This document shows positions 1 to 7,261 of a DNA stretch of 9,354 bases, piece after piece. This DNA comes from Candidatus Aenigmatarchaeota archaeon (lineage in GTDB: Archaea > EX4484-52 > B79-G9). The notes under the pieces are model-generated. The model did not search any database. It had not been told where the DNA came from and saw nothing but the letters and a program-made list of their open reading frames with translations. Numbering within the stretch: position 1 is the first letter of the stretch; each line of letters begins with the position of its first letter. The stretch is from positions 1 through 9,354 of the forward strand of contig JAGLIP010000022.1 in assembly GCA_023142905.1 (NCBI GenBank). Direction: 5' to 3'. The position numbers and the translations under genes were made by a program.

Positions 1-2185
1 GCATTTCTTCTTTCATGCCTTTTCTCTTTCTTATTGCAAGAACTGTTTTTTGCTGCAGGTCATTTGGAAGCTTCTCATACAATATATCTACAAGTGCCTG
101 AAAACCCCTGCCGCCTGTTGCAGATATAAGGCCTGCTTCAAAACCAAACATCTCGGCTACAGGAAGCTTTGCGGTAATAATACTCATTCCAAGCTCTTCT
201 TCCATATTCATAATTTGACCGCGCCTGTTCTGTATTTCTTTAGTCACATTACCCATAGCATCTATAGGTGTGTCAATTCTTAAAACCTGTTTTGGCTCAT
301 AGATTGAAGCACCGCCGTCAAGCATTGCATTCTTGATTGCAGAACGAATCGCAGGGTATACCTGTGCAGGCCCTCTATGGATTGCATCTTCATGCAGTTT
401 TGCATCCATAAGCATAATCTTTACACCAAAACCCGGCTCATTCGCCAAAGGCCCCTGATCCATCACTTGCTGGAAACCGCTCATCACAAGCTCAATTACT
501 TCATTAAGCTGCACAATACCACGGGTAAGATTTACAAGCATATTGCCGTTTGTGATATACAATATTTTTTTTGCCTCATCCCTATCCATCCCTGCATCCG
601 CAAGCTTTGAAGCGACATCGGTAATATCCTGCTTTCTTAATTTTCCTTGAGGAATCTCACCGGAATTAAGCACCTCAACAATTTTTGGGTTTATTGACTG
701 CACTTTTATAAAGAATTTATTGTGCTTATTAGGGGATTTTCCCTCAAATTCCTGTGATTCTTTCAAAACACCTTCTTTATATATTACAATTGGTTTTGAA
801 ACAACAATATCAATTCCCCGCTCCTTTATGAACCGCTCAATTTTCGCCTCAATATGAAGCTCACCTAAAGCAGAAACAAGTGTCTCTCCAGTATCTTCTG
901 ATATCGATATGCGGATTGTTGGGTCTTCTTTTGACCTTTGTTTTAAAACATCAATAAGCTTTGGAAGGTCTTTTATGTTTTTTACTTCAATTGATTTTGT
1001 AACAACCGGCTCAAAAACATGCTGTATTCCTTCAAAAGCTGCAGTGTCCTTGTGTTCGAGGTCTGTTATTGTATCTCCGGACGAAGCCGTTCCAATACCC
1101 GTAACAGCAATTATGTTGCCTACAGGAATAGAACCCATCTGTACTCTTCTTGGACCCGCATAAACACCAACCTGCTGTATTCGTGCATTATCTTTTCTGT
1201 TAACATTGTATATTTCCTGGCCTTCTTTGATTGTACCTGAAAATAAACGGACTGTCGATACATTTCCGGCATGCTTGTCTGTGGTAACATTTGTTACAAC
1301 TCCTGCAAGGGGCCCGTCAGGATTGCATGCAGCCATTGATTTTCCAACCTCTGTATCAATATCCCCAGTCCAGATTTTCTTTATCCGGTATTTCTGGGAA
1401 TCAATAGGGCTTGGAAGGTGCTTTACAACCATATCTAAAATGATTTCATGGATGACTGCCTTTTTGGAAAGCTCTTTTTCCTGATCTTTTTCAGTCATAT
1501 CAATTATGTCTTTAAACGATACGCCTGTCTTTTTCATGTATGGGACAGACATAGCCCAGTTTTTATAAGCTGAACCGAAAGCGACTTTTCCTGACTGAAC
1601 ATCCACCATCCAGTCTAATTTGTGCTCTTCCGGTGCGTATTTTCTAATCAAGCTGTTTACATGGTTTATATGCTTTGTAAATCTTTCAAGCATTTGTTCT
1701 GGTGTAAGCTTAAGCTCTTTTATGAGCCGATCAACCTTATTTATGAAAAGAACAGGTTTTACTCTCTCCTTTAATGCCTGCCTAAGTACCGTTTCTGTCT
1801 GAGGCATAGCGCCCTCAACAGCGCAAACCACAACAACAGCACCATCCACTGCCCTCATAGCTCGTGTAACATCCCCGCCGAAATCAACATGGCCGGGAGT
1901 ATCAATAAGATTAATAAGATATCCTTTTTCCCCAACTTCGTGAACCATAGATACATTCGCAGAATATATTGTAATTCCCCGCTCCTGTTCCTGTGCGTCG
2001 AAATCCATGAAGCACTGCTTTCCTGCAAGATCTTCTGAAATCATTCCTGCACCCGATAAAAGATTATCTGATAAAGTTGTCTTTCCGTGGTCTATATGTG
2101 CTGCAATTGCAATATTTCTAATATTTATAGGTGTTTTTGCGATTGCCTTAATCGTCTCTGTTGTCCTTTCAACTTTTGATGCCAT
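1..2185 (-). CDS. fusA: Translation elongation factor 2 (aEF-2), 3' end cut by the window edge
   Basis: GTPase that moves tRNAs and mRNA through the ribosome after peptide-bond formation; cytosolic. 728 codons are visible, close to the usual archaeal length of about 730, so only the last residue(s) and the stop are missing; the visible C-terminus ends IRKRKGMKEEM. The GTPase domain shows G1 AHIDHGKTT (29-37), the switch-I motif RGITI (69-73), G3 DTPGH (95-99) and G4 NKVD (149-152). Domain IV keeps the diphthamide loop LHEDAIHRGPAQ, with the modified histidine at about residue 603 (codon at 377-379). The frame is open throughout with no frameshift. The ATG start (2183-2185) is preceded by GAGGTG at 9-base spacing, which decides the start. 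It is divergent from grpE. The family assignment is secure; the archaeal form is preferred to bacterial EF-G because of the IRNIAIAAHIDHGKTT opening and the diphthamide histidine. Confidence 0.97.
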   Translation of the reverse strand, partial: MASKVERTTETIKAIAKTPINIRNIAIAAHIDHGKTTLSDNLLSGAGMISEDLAGKQCFMDFDAQEQERGITIYSANVSMVHEVGEKGYLINLIDTPGHVDFGGDVTRAMRAVDGAVVVVCAVEGAMPQTETVLRQALKERVKPVLFINKVDRLIKELKLTPEQMLERFTKHINHVNSLIRKYAPEEHKLDWMVDVQSGKVAFGSAYKNWAMSVPYMKKTGVSFKDIIDMTEKDQEKELSKKAVIHEIILDMVVKHLPSPIDSQKYRIKKIWTGDIDTEVGKSMAACNPDGPLAGVVTNVTTDKHAGNVSTVRLFSGTIKEGQEIYNVNRKDNARIQQVGVYAGPRRVQMGSIPVGNIIAVTGIGTASSGDTITDLEHKDTAAFEGIQHVFEPVVTKSIEVKNIKDLPKLIDVLKQRSKEDPTIRISISEDTGETLVSALGELHIEAKIERFIKERGIDIVVSKPIVIYKEGVLKESQEFEGKSPNKHNKFFIKVQSINPKIVEVLNSGEIPQGKLRKQDITDVASKLADAGMDRDEAKKILYITNGNMLVNLTRGIVQLNEVIELVMSGFQQVMDQGPLANEPGFGVKIMLMDAKLHEDAIHRGPAQVYPAIRSAIKNAMLDGGASIYEPKQVLRIDTPIDAMGNVTKEIQNRRGQIMNMEEELGMSIITAKLPVAEMFGFEAGLISATGGRGFQALVDILYEKLPNDLQQKTVLAIRKRKGMKEEM

Positions 2186-2194
2186 GTTATATTA

Positions 2195-2229
2195 CACCTC
2201 ATTTAAAAATGATTTTTATTTTTTATATC
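2195..2229 (-). promoter_or_regulatory. EF-2 promoter and ribosome binding site
   Basis: On the minus strand a TATA-like stretch GATATAAAAAAT is centred near 2225. Start of transcription about 25 bases downstream would be near 2200, giving a leader of roughly 15 bases that carries the Shine-Dalgarno GAGGTG (2200-2195) before the ATG. The ribosome binding site is clear; the TATA assignment is inference from spacing. Confidence 0.5.
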
Positions 2230-2317
2230 AAGAATCCTTTAGAATCAGGTCTTGTCACTATGTTCGTAAGTTCTTTTTGACTGTTAGCTTTAAATGTTTT
2301 GTGTATTTTATACAGGC

Positions 2318-2468
2318 ATCCAAAAAAAAGAACAAAAATCCAAAACATTTATATATTTATTCAACCCAAGTGTATACGCACATGAACATAAACCCCTATT
2401 CTAAACTAACCACATCGTGCCCTTGTTCGTGTTTTAAAACTTAAAAAAATAAAAATTTGGTGCAATGT
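2318..2468 (+). promoter_or_regulatory. Candidate promoter and A/C-rich leader of the grpE-dnaK unit
   Basis: TTTATATA at 2348-2355 is the best TATA box in the EF-2/grpE gap and is preceded by an A-rich BRE-like stretch. It predicts a transcript start near 2377 and a leader of about 90 bases, poor in G, running to the grpE ATG at 2469. The octamer ATCCAAAA occurs twice, at 2318-2325 and 2338-2345, exactly 20 bp apart just upstream of the TATA box, so a regulator could bind there on one helix face. A weaker TATA-like TTTTAAAAC near 2436 would give a very short leader instead. Heat-shock control is expected for these genes but no known operator was recognised. Confidence 0.4.
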
Positions 2469-2993
2469 ATGACAAAAAAAGACAAAAAAGAAGAAACAGA
2501 AATCGTAGAAACACTAAAAAAACAGCTTGAAGAAAAAACAGCCAAACTAAGCGAACAGGAAGATATGCTAAAAAGGCTTCAGGCAGAATTCGAGAACTAC
2601 AATAAACGCACAGAAAAAGAAAAACAAGATACACTCGCGTATGCAAATGAAAAAATAATAATTGAGCTTCTAGACATCCTTGACAACTTCGAGCGGGCAA
2701 TGGGTGAGATGAAAAAAACAGAAGAAACAGGCAAAATAAAAACAGGTATTGAGCTTATCTTCAAACAATTATACCAGTTGCTTAAAACCAAAGGAGTCGA
2801 AGAAATAGAAGCATCAGAAAAACAATTTGACCCTAAAAAACACGAAGCATTGATGCAGATAGTATCAGGCAATCACGAAGAGGACACAGTAATACAAGTT
2901 ATGCAAAAAGGATACATGTTAAAAGAAAAAGTTATCCGCCCGACAAAAGTGGCGGTATCCAAAAAAGAAAATAAAGATAAAACAGGTGAGTGA
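2469..2993 (+). CDS. grpE: GrpE, nucleotide exchange factor of DnaK
   Basis: GrpE acts as a dimer that releases ADP from DnaK so the chaperone cycle can restart; cytosolic. The 174-residue product has a charged N-terminus, a long coiled-coil region (about 12-105, with [16 protein letters not shown] at 37-52 and the [11 protein letters not shown] segment at 67-77), then the C-terminal beta-wing (about 110-163) with FDPKKHEAL (120-128) and the GrpE signature [20 protein letters not shown] (141-160). In-frame TTG (2457) and GTG (2460) codons lie upstream, but GGTG at 2459-2462 is well spaced for the ATG at 2469 and is the only ribosome-binding-like signal, so the ATG is chosen. The stop lies 2 bases before dnaK, so the two are co-transcribed and translationally coupled. 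Assignment is secure. Confidence 0.95.
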   Translation: MTKKDKKEETEIVETLKKQLEEKTAKLSEQEDMLKRLQAEFENYNKRTEKEKQDTLAYANEKIIIELLDILDNFERAMGEMKKTEETGKIKTGIELIFKQLYQLLKTKGVEEIEASEKQFDPKKHEALMQIVSGNHEEDTVIQVMQKGYMLKEKVIRPTKVAVSKKENKDKTGE

Positions 2994-2995
2994 AT

Positions 2996-4897
2996 ATGAG
3001 CAAAATTATAGGAATTGACTTAGGAACAACAAACTCCGCAGTAGCGGTTCTTGAAGGCGGTAAGCCGGTAATAATCCCAAACAAGGAAGGCGATAGGACA
3101 ACGCCGTCAATTGTAGGAATATCTAAAACAGGCGAAAGGCTTGTGGGTGTCACTGCAAAAAGACAGGCAATCTCAAACCCGGACAACACAATTCGTTCAA
3201 TAAAGCGAAAAATAGGAACTAAAGACAAAATAAAAATGGGCGAAAAAGATTACACCCCCCAGGAAATCTCAGCCATGATATTACAGAAACTAAAAGCAGA
3301 TGCTGAAAGTTATCTTGGAGAAAAGGTAACAAAAGCAGTAATAACTGTTCCCGCATATTTTAGCGACGCTCAAAGACAGGCAACAAAAGATGCCGGAAAA
3401 ATCGCAGGCTTAGAAGTAGAAAGAATCATAAACGAACCAACCGCTGCCGCATTATCCTACGGTCTTGACAAAAAAGAAGAAAAACAAGTTCTTATATTTG
3501 ACCTTGGCGGAGGAACATTCGATGTATCCATATTGGAGCTTGGAGATGGTGTGTTCCATGTAAAGTCCACTTCAGGAAACAACAAGCTTGGAGGCGACGA
3601 TTTTGACGATGTTGTTGTAACGCATATTGCAGACACATTCAAAAAAGAAGAAGGCATTGACCTTTCAAAAGACAAGATGGTTATGCAGCGCCTAAAAGAT
3701 GCAGCAGAAAAGGCAAAAATCGAGCTATCCACCACAGAAACAACAAACATAAACCTGCCGTTCATAACATCAGACGCAAACGGGCCAAAGCATCTTGACA
3801 TTAATTTGACAAGAGCAGACTTTGACAAGATTACACAAGACCTTGTAGAAAAAACAGCAGGCCCGGTAACTCAAGCTCTAAAAGATGCCAAAATGAGTCC
3901 TAAAGACATAGAAAAAGTGCTTCTTGTAGGCGGTTCAACAAGAATTCCCGCAGTTCAGAAACGAGTAAAAGATATACTTGAAAAAGACGCTTCAAAAGAC
4001 ATAAATCCTGATGAAGCCGTGGCACTCGGAGCCGCAATACAAGGTGGTGTCCTTGCAGGCGATGTAAAGGATGTGCTTCTTTTAGATGTAACACCATTGA
4101 CACTAAGCATAGAAACTATGGGTGGAATCGCAACTCCGCTAATTGAAAGAAACACAACAATCCCTGCAAAAAAGACACAGGTGTTCTCAACAGCAGCTGA
4201 CAACCAGCCCGCTGTAGAGATAAAAGTGCTTCAGGGAGAAAGAAAGATGTCCGCAGATAACAAATCATTAGGACAATTTACCCTTGACGGAATCCCTCCG
4301 GCACCAAGAGGAATACCGCAAATTGAAGTAACCTTTGACATTGACGCAAACGGCATATTGAATGTAGGCGCCAAAGACTTAGGAACCGGAAAAGAGCAGT
4401 CAATAACAATAAAGAAATCAGACGGCGGGCTTTCCGAAGATGACATAAACACGATGGTAAAAGATGCAGAAGAAAACGCAGCCGAAGACGAAAAGAAAAA
4501 AGAGGCCGTAAGTGTCAGAAACGAGGCAGACACACTTGTTTTCACCGCAGAAAAAACCTTAAAAGACGCAAAGGAACATGTAAGCGAAGACCAGAAAAAA
4601 GAAATTGAAAAAAGTATTGAAGAGCTAAAAGAGCTTCTTAAAAACGAAGACATAGATGCCATAAAGAAAAAGACAGAAGAGCTTACCGGAAAAATACAGG
4701 AAATCGCAGTAAAGATGTATCAGGAAGCGGCACAAACGGCGCAGGCTGAAGAAAAAAAGGACAACACAAAAAAAGATGAAAAAGAAGAAACCGTCGTTGA
4801 TGCAGACTTTAAGGAAAAGGAAAATGCAGAAAAAAAAGAAACTAAAGATGCTGGCGATAAAGACAAAAAAGACACAGAAGAAAAGAAAAAGGAATAA
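2996..4897 (+). CDS. dnaK: DnaK, Hsp70 chaperone
   Basis: ATP-driven chaperone that binds exposed hydrophobic peptides; works with DnaJ (stimulates ATP hydrolysis) and GrpE (nucleotide exchange). 633 residues, close to the usual length. ATPase domain: phosphate-1 GIDLGTTNS (6-14), NEPTAAA (146-152), phosphate-2 FDLGGGTFD (168-176), adenosine motif [10 protein letters not shown] (311-320). The interdomain linker DVLLLDVTP (359-367) is intact, followed by the substrate-binding beta domain (about 370-480), a helical lid, and a tail with the VVDADF motif (600-605) and a 28-residue K/E/D-rich extension. The loop after SIKRKIG (68-74) is short: it lacks the insertion of about 23 residues found in proteobacterial DnaK, as in Gram-positive and archaeal homologues. 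AGGTGAG at 2984-2990 overlaps the grpE end and favours the ATG at 2996 over an in-frame GTG at 2990 that overlaps the grpE stop. Confidence 0.97.
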   Translation: MSKIIGIDLGTTNSAVAVLEGGKPVIIPNKEGDRTTPSIVGISKTGERLVGVTAKRQAISNPDNTIRSIKRKIGTKDKIKMGEKDYTPQEISAMILQKLKADAESYLGEKVTKAVITVPAYFSDAQRQATKDAGKIAGLEVERIINEPTAAALSYGLDKKEEKQVLIFDLGGGTFDVSILELGDGVFHVKSTSGNNKLGGDDFDDVVVTHIADTFKKEEGIDLSKDKMVMQRLKDAAEKAKIELSTTETTNINLPFITSDANGPKHLDINLTRADFDKITQDLVEKTAGPVTQALKDAKMSPKDIEKVLLVGGSTRIPAVQKRVKDILEKDASKDINPDEAVALGAAIQGGVLAGDVKDVLLLDVTPLTLSIETMGGIATPLIERNTTIPAKKTQVFSTAADNQPAVEIKVLQGERKMSADNKSLGQFTLDGIPPAPRGIPQIEVTFDIDANGILNVGAKDLGTGKEQSITIKKSDGGLSEDDINTMVKDAEENAAEDEKKKEAVSVRNEADTLVFTAEKTLKDAKEHVSEDQKKEIEKSIEELKELLKNEDIDAIKKKTEELTGKIQEIAVKMYQEAAQTAQAEEKKDNTKKDEKEETVVDADFKEKENAEKKETKDAGDKDKKDTEEKKKE

Positions 4898-4932
4898 ACC
4901 AAGGGCATCAATACAATAAAACTAATTAAAAT

Positions 4933-4960
4933 GGGTGCGAATCATTATGGTTCGCATCCC
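4933..4960 (+). terminator. Bulged hairpin after dnaK (attenuator, terminator or processing site)
   Basis: GGG-TGCGAA-TCA, a TTA loop, then TGG-TTCGCA-T-CCC: 12 pairs (one of them T-G) with a single bulged T, starting 35 bases after the dnaK stop. A TTTT run follows at 4968-4971. It is the strongest fold in the dnaK-dnaJ gap and could uncouple dnaJ expression from grpE-dnaK. Archaeal termination depends mainly on U-tracts, so a role in RNA processing or stability is equally possible. Confidence 0.45.
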
Positions 4961-5100
4961 ACAACACTTTTGAATATTTAAACAACAGAAATACAGCATT
5001 TATTAAAAGACCATTTTAAAAAAATAAACAACATCATTGACACACAAACAAAGAACATAAAAACCAACTCAATAAGTTTAAAAAAAAGAAGTAGATAATT
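4961..5100 (+). promoter_or_regulatory. A/C-rich dnaJ leader with candidate TATA boxes
   Basis: The stretch before dnaJ holds several TATA-like sequences: TATTTAAA (4975-4982), TTTATTAA (4999-5006) and TTTAAAAA (5077-5084). The first two would give leaders of roughly 100 and 75 bases; the third is only about 20 bases from the ATG, slightly short even for a leaderless message. No convincing Shine-Dalgarno precedes the ATG at 5101. From about 5027 to 5075 the sequence is almost free of G and would be unstructured. A separate dnaJ promoter is likely, but which box is used cannot be decided. Confidence 0.3.
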
Positions 5101-6243
5101 ATGGCAAAAGATTTTTACGACATTCTCGGTGTGTCACGGGACGCAAAACAAGACGAAATTAAAAAAGCATACAAAAAACTCGCAAAAAAGCACCATCCAG
5201 ACCTAAACAAAGGCGCCAAAGCATCTGAGGAAAAATTCAAAGAAGTAAACAAGGCATTCGAAACCCTAAACAACTCTGAAAAAAGACAGGCATATGATCG
5301 GTTCGGTGAACAGGGTGCAAACGGCTTTAATAATAGCGGTTTTGGCGGCGGCAGTTTCAATGCGGAAGATTTCGGCTTTGGAAACATGAATGACATATTT
5401 GAAGGATTATTTAGCGGCGGTTTTGGTGGGTCAAGACAAAACAGGAACGCTCCAAGAAAAGGCGAAGACTTAAAAGTAGAAATAAAAGTGACCTTCAGGG
5501 AAGCCGCCCACGGCGTAAAAAAGAATATCACCATACGAAAAAAAGAATCTTGTAAAAACTGCGGCAGTGCAGGCGGTTTTGGCAAAAAGACATGCCGCTC
5601 CTGTAATGGTGCTGGCGAGATAAAACGAGTACAGCGAACCATATTAGGCAACATGGTCAATGTAACTACCTGTTCTGATTGCGGAGGTTCAGGAAATTCT
5701 TTTGAAAAAATATGCAGCGACTGTAAAGGCGAAGGCAGAAAAACCACGACAAAAAATATAACCGTAGACCTCCCCGCAGGTGTTGATACAGGAAACATGC
5801 TAAAGCTTAGAGGCGAAGGCAATGCAGGACACAAAGGCGGGCCTTCAGGCGACATATATGTCGTGGTGGATGTTGAAAAAGACAAAGTTTTTGAGCGCGA
5901 CGGTAATGATATATACATGGCATCAACAATCACATTCTCACAAGCTGCATTAGGAACGACAATTGATGTGCCAACCATTGCAGGAAAAACAGCAGAACTT
6001 AAAATCCCTCAAGGAACGCAGACACACACGCTTTTCAGGCTCAAAAAAAGAGGATTCCCAAACCTTAACGGCTTTGGCTCAGGCGACCAGTTCGTCCGTG
6101 TGATTATAAACACGCCAAAAAGCTTGAGCAAAAAAGAGCGTGAGCTTTTAGAAGAGCTCAGCAATATCGAAAGTCATGAAGCACCAAAAACAGAAAAAAC
6201 ATTCTTCGACAAATTCAAAGACAATGTTAAAGAAGCGTTTTAA
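5101..6243 (+). CDS. dnaJ: DnaJ, Hsp40 co-chaperone (type I)
   Basis: Delivers unfolded clients to DnaK and stimulates its ATPase; cytosolic. 380 residues with the full type I layout: J domain (about 4-70) with the catalytic HPD at 32-34, Gly/Phe-rich linker (72-113), a zinc-binding domain with four CxxC pairs (C151/C154, C165/C168, C191/C194, C205/C208), two C-terminal beta domains (about 215-340) and a dimerisation tail ending FFDKFKDNVKEAF. Repeats 2-4 match CxxCxGxG (CRSCNGAG, CSDCGGSG, CSDCKGEG). Repeat 1 reads CKNCGSAG, with Ser in place of the central Gly, and only 10 residues separate it from repeat 2 (13 in the E. coli protein as I recall it). All eight zinc ligands remain, so function is probably intact. 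It is the third gene of the chaperone block, 203 bases after dnaK. Confidence 0.96.
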   Translation: MAKDFYDILGVSRDAKQDEIKKAYKKLAKKHHPDLNKGAKASEEKFKEVNKAFETLNNSEKRQAYDRFGEQGANGFNNSGFGGGSFNAEDFGFGNMNDIFEGLFSGGFGGSRQNRNAPRKGEDLKVEIKVTFREAAHGVKKNITIRKKESCKNCGSAGGFGKKTCRSCNGAGEIKRVQRTILGNMVNVTTCSDCGGSGNSFEKICSDCKGEGRKTTTKNITVDLPAGVDTGNMLKLRGEGNAGHKGGPSGDIYVVVDVEKDKVFERDGNDIYMASTITFSQAALGTTIDVPTIAGKTAELKIPQGTQTHTLFRLKKRGFPNLNGFGSGDQFVRVIINTPKSLSKKERELLEELSNIESHEAPKTEKTFFDKFKDNVKEAF

Positions 6244-6273
6244 CGCAACAAACTAATTTTATGCTATCAACAC

Positions 6274-6290
6274 TATTACTTTCAGTAATA
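6274..6290. terminator. Small hairpin between the convergent dnaJ and TrmB-like genes
   Basis: TATTACT, a TTC loop, then AGTAATA: a perfect 7-bp inverted repeat 30 bases after the dnaJ stop. It is symmetric, so it could act on transcripts from either side, but the stem is AT-only apart from one pair and no long T-run follows. A weak TTTT tract (6257-6260) sits before it. Confidence 0.3.
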
Positions 6291-6419
6291 AGATGGTCAT
6301 AAATATAGGGGTTGCCTCCAGAATTATTCTTAACAAAAGATAGAATGTTACAAACGGATTCGTAAAATATTTCAGGATGCTTTAGGGTATCCGCAATGAG
6401 AAATACAGAACGCAAAGGA

Positions 6420-7130
6420 TTATTTTTTTGCGATTGACCACATAAGGTTAAAGTAGTTCATGAATGAGTGGGCTATTTCTTTGCTTTTTATCTTGATTGC
6501 CAAAGGATTGTTGGAATATATTGTAAAATTTATATTGTCCCCGTAAATTGCGGTTGTTAATGGTGTTGTGTATTCTCTTGGGAGATATCTTATTTCTGCC
6601 AGTGGAATGTTAAGCTTTTTTTCCCTTACATTTTCGTTAAACAATATAGTTGCTTTAATTTTTAGTCCGGCTCGCTTTTTAAGAAATTGCGGCATAAAAT
6701 ACCTTAAATAGTCAAAAACCTCGCCATTACCTGCAATAACATAGATTTTTTTAGCAGTAAGTTGACTGTTTATTACTGTTTTTATGCCGTCTTTTCCAAT
6801 GAACACCTTAGCGCTTATCTCTTCCTCGCTTTCGTTATGTTTTCTTAGCAGTTCTGGCAATATTGTCTCCAGATTCGCTTCTTTTTCTTTTAGAATTTCA
6901 ATAAATCTCTCCGGGGTTGCTGCCATGTATTGTTTTTTATTGTCTTTTATCGTATAGCTTACAAAACCTTTATCAAGGAGCTTTTGAAGTATTTCGTATA
7001 TGCTTTTTCTTGAGACTTTTGCTTTGTTTATAATATCTGCCATTGATGCTGAGTCTAAGCTAATTAGCGCAAGATAAACATCAACTTCTTTTGGTGTCAG
7101 TCCTGTGTCTTGCAGTATTTTCCGATCCAT
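6420..7130 (-). CDS. TrmB-family transcriptional regulator (short form)
   Basis: DNA-binding regulator of the archaeal TrmB family; many members sense sugars or metabolic state. The 236-residue product has an N-terminal winged helix (about 8-72) opening LTPKEVDVYLALISLDSAS, with recognition helix VSRKSIYEILQKLLDKG (39-55); a coiled-coil linker (about 75-105); and a C-terminal TrmB-type domain (about 107-236) beginning KVFIGKDGIKTVI and ending NYFNLMWSIAKK. It lacks the long sugar-binding C-terminal domain of full-length TrmB (about 340 residues), so the ligand is unknown. The ATG follows a TATA box by about 28 bases with no ribosome binding site, pointing to a leaderless message. It is divergent from the sequon-rich membrane protein gene, with a palindrome between them, so that gene is its most likely target along with itself. 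Confidence 0.85.
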   Translation of the reverse strand: MDRKILQDTGLTPKEVDVYLALISLDSASMADIINKAKVSRKSIYEILQKLLDKGFVSYTIKDNKKQYMAATPERFIEILKEKEANLETILPELLRKHNESEEEISAKVFIGKDGIKTVINSQLTAKKIYVIAGNGEVFDYLRYFMPQFLKKRAGLKIKATILFNENVREKKLNIPLAEIRYLPREYTTPLTTAIYGDNINFTIYSNNPLAIKIKSKEIAHSFMNYFNLMWSIAKK

Positions 7131-7163
7131 TGTTGTTTTTTTAGTTACCGGGTCTTATATATG
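7131..7163 (-). promoter_or_regulatory. Promoter of the TrmB-like gene, probably leaderless
   Basis: On the minus strand CATATATAAG (7163-7154) is a good TATA box centred near 7158. Its expected transcript start lies within a few bases of the ATG at 7130. The stretch between them (accgggt-like, then an A-run) has no Shine-Dalgarno, which fits a leaderless or near-leaderless archaeal mRNA. Confidence 0.6.
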
Positions 7164-7172
7164 TTGTGGTTT

Positions 7173-7194
7173 TGTGTCCTGCTAGTAGGACACA
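7173..7194. promoter_or_regulatory. 22-bp palindromic operator candidate
   Basis: Left half TGTGTCCTGCT and right half AGTAGGACACA are reverse complements at 10 of 11 positions, with a central CTAG. The site lies between the two divergent TATA boxes, with its centre about 25 bp from the TrmB-side box (7155-7162) and about 21 bp from the other (7202-7207), so it is upstream of both. TrmB proteins are known to activate when bound upstream of the BRE/TATA and to repress when bound downstream; the geometry suggests activation of both genes. That the neighbouring regulator binds here is inference. Confidence 0.6.
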
Positions 7195-7198
7195 CAAA

Positions 7199-7257
7199 TT
7201 CTTATACTCTAAAAGATATTGTTATTGATAAGTAGTAATTGTTTGAAAGGAGATGAT
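7199..7257 (+). promoter_or_regulatory. Promoter and strong ribosome binding site of the sequon-rich membrane protein gene
   Basis: CTTATACT at 7201-7208 is a TATA-like box, predicting a start near 7229 and a leader of about 33 bases. AGGAGATGAT at 7248-7257 matches the anti-Shine-Dalgarno complement AGGAGGTGAT at 9 of 10 positions, the strongest ribosome binding site in the window. It selects the ATG at 7262 over the in-frame ATG at 7253, which lies inside the site. Confidence 0.55.
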
Positions 7258-7261
7258 AAAA

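Noticed and set aside
50..2444. Plus-strand frames across the EF-2 gene, including 2007-2444 running into the intergenic region
   Set aside because: They are antisense to EF-2, without ribosome binding sites or domains.
2457..2468. TTG or GTG start for grpE
   Set aside because: The GGTG ribosome-binding-like signal overlaps these codons and is correctly spaced only for the ATG at 2469.
2990..2995. GTG start for dnaK two codons upstream
   Set aside because: It overlaps the grpE stop and sits directly against the AGGTGA ribosome binding site, leaving no spacing; the ATG at 2996 fits better.
3457..4911. Several frames antisense to dnaK
   Set aside because: Low-complexity Ser/Phe-rich products arising from A-rich Lys/Glu codons on the opposite strand.
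5115..5978. 287-codon frame antisense to dnaJ
   Set aside because: It lies wholly inside a secure dnaJ gene and its Ser/Pro/Phe-rich product mirrors the Gly/Lys-rich sense codons.
7253..7261. Upstream ATG for the sequon-rich membrane protein
   Set aside because: It lies inside the AGGAGATGAT ribosome binding site, which is correctly spaced for the ATG at 7262.
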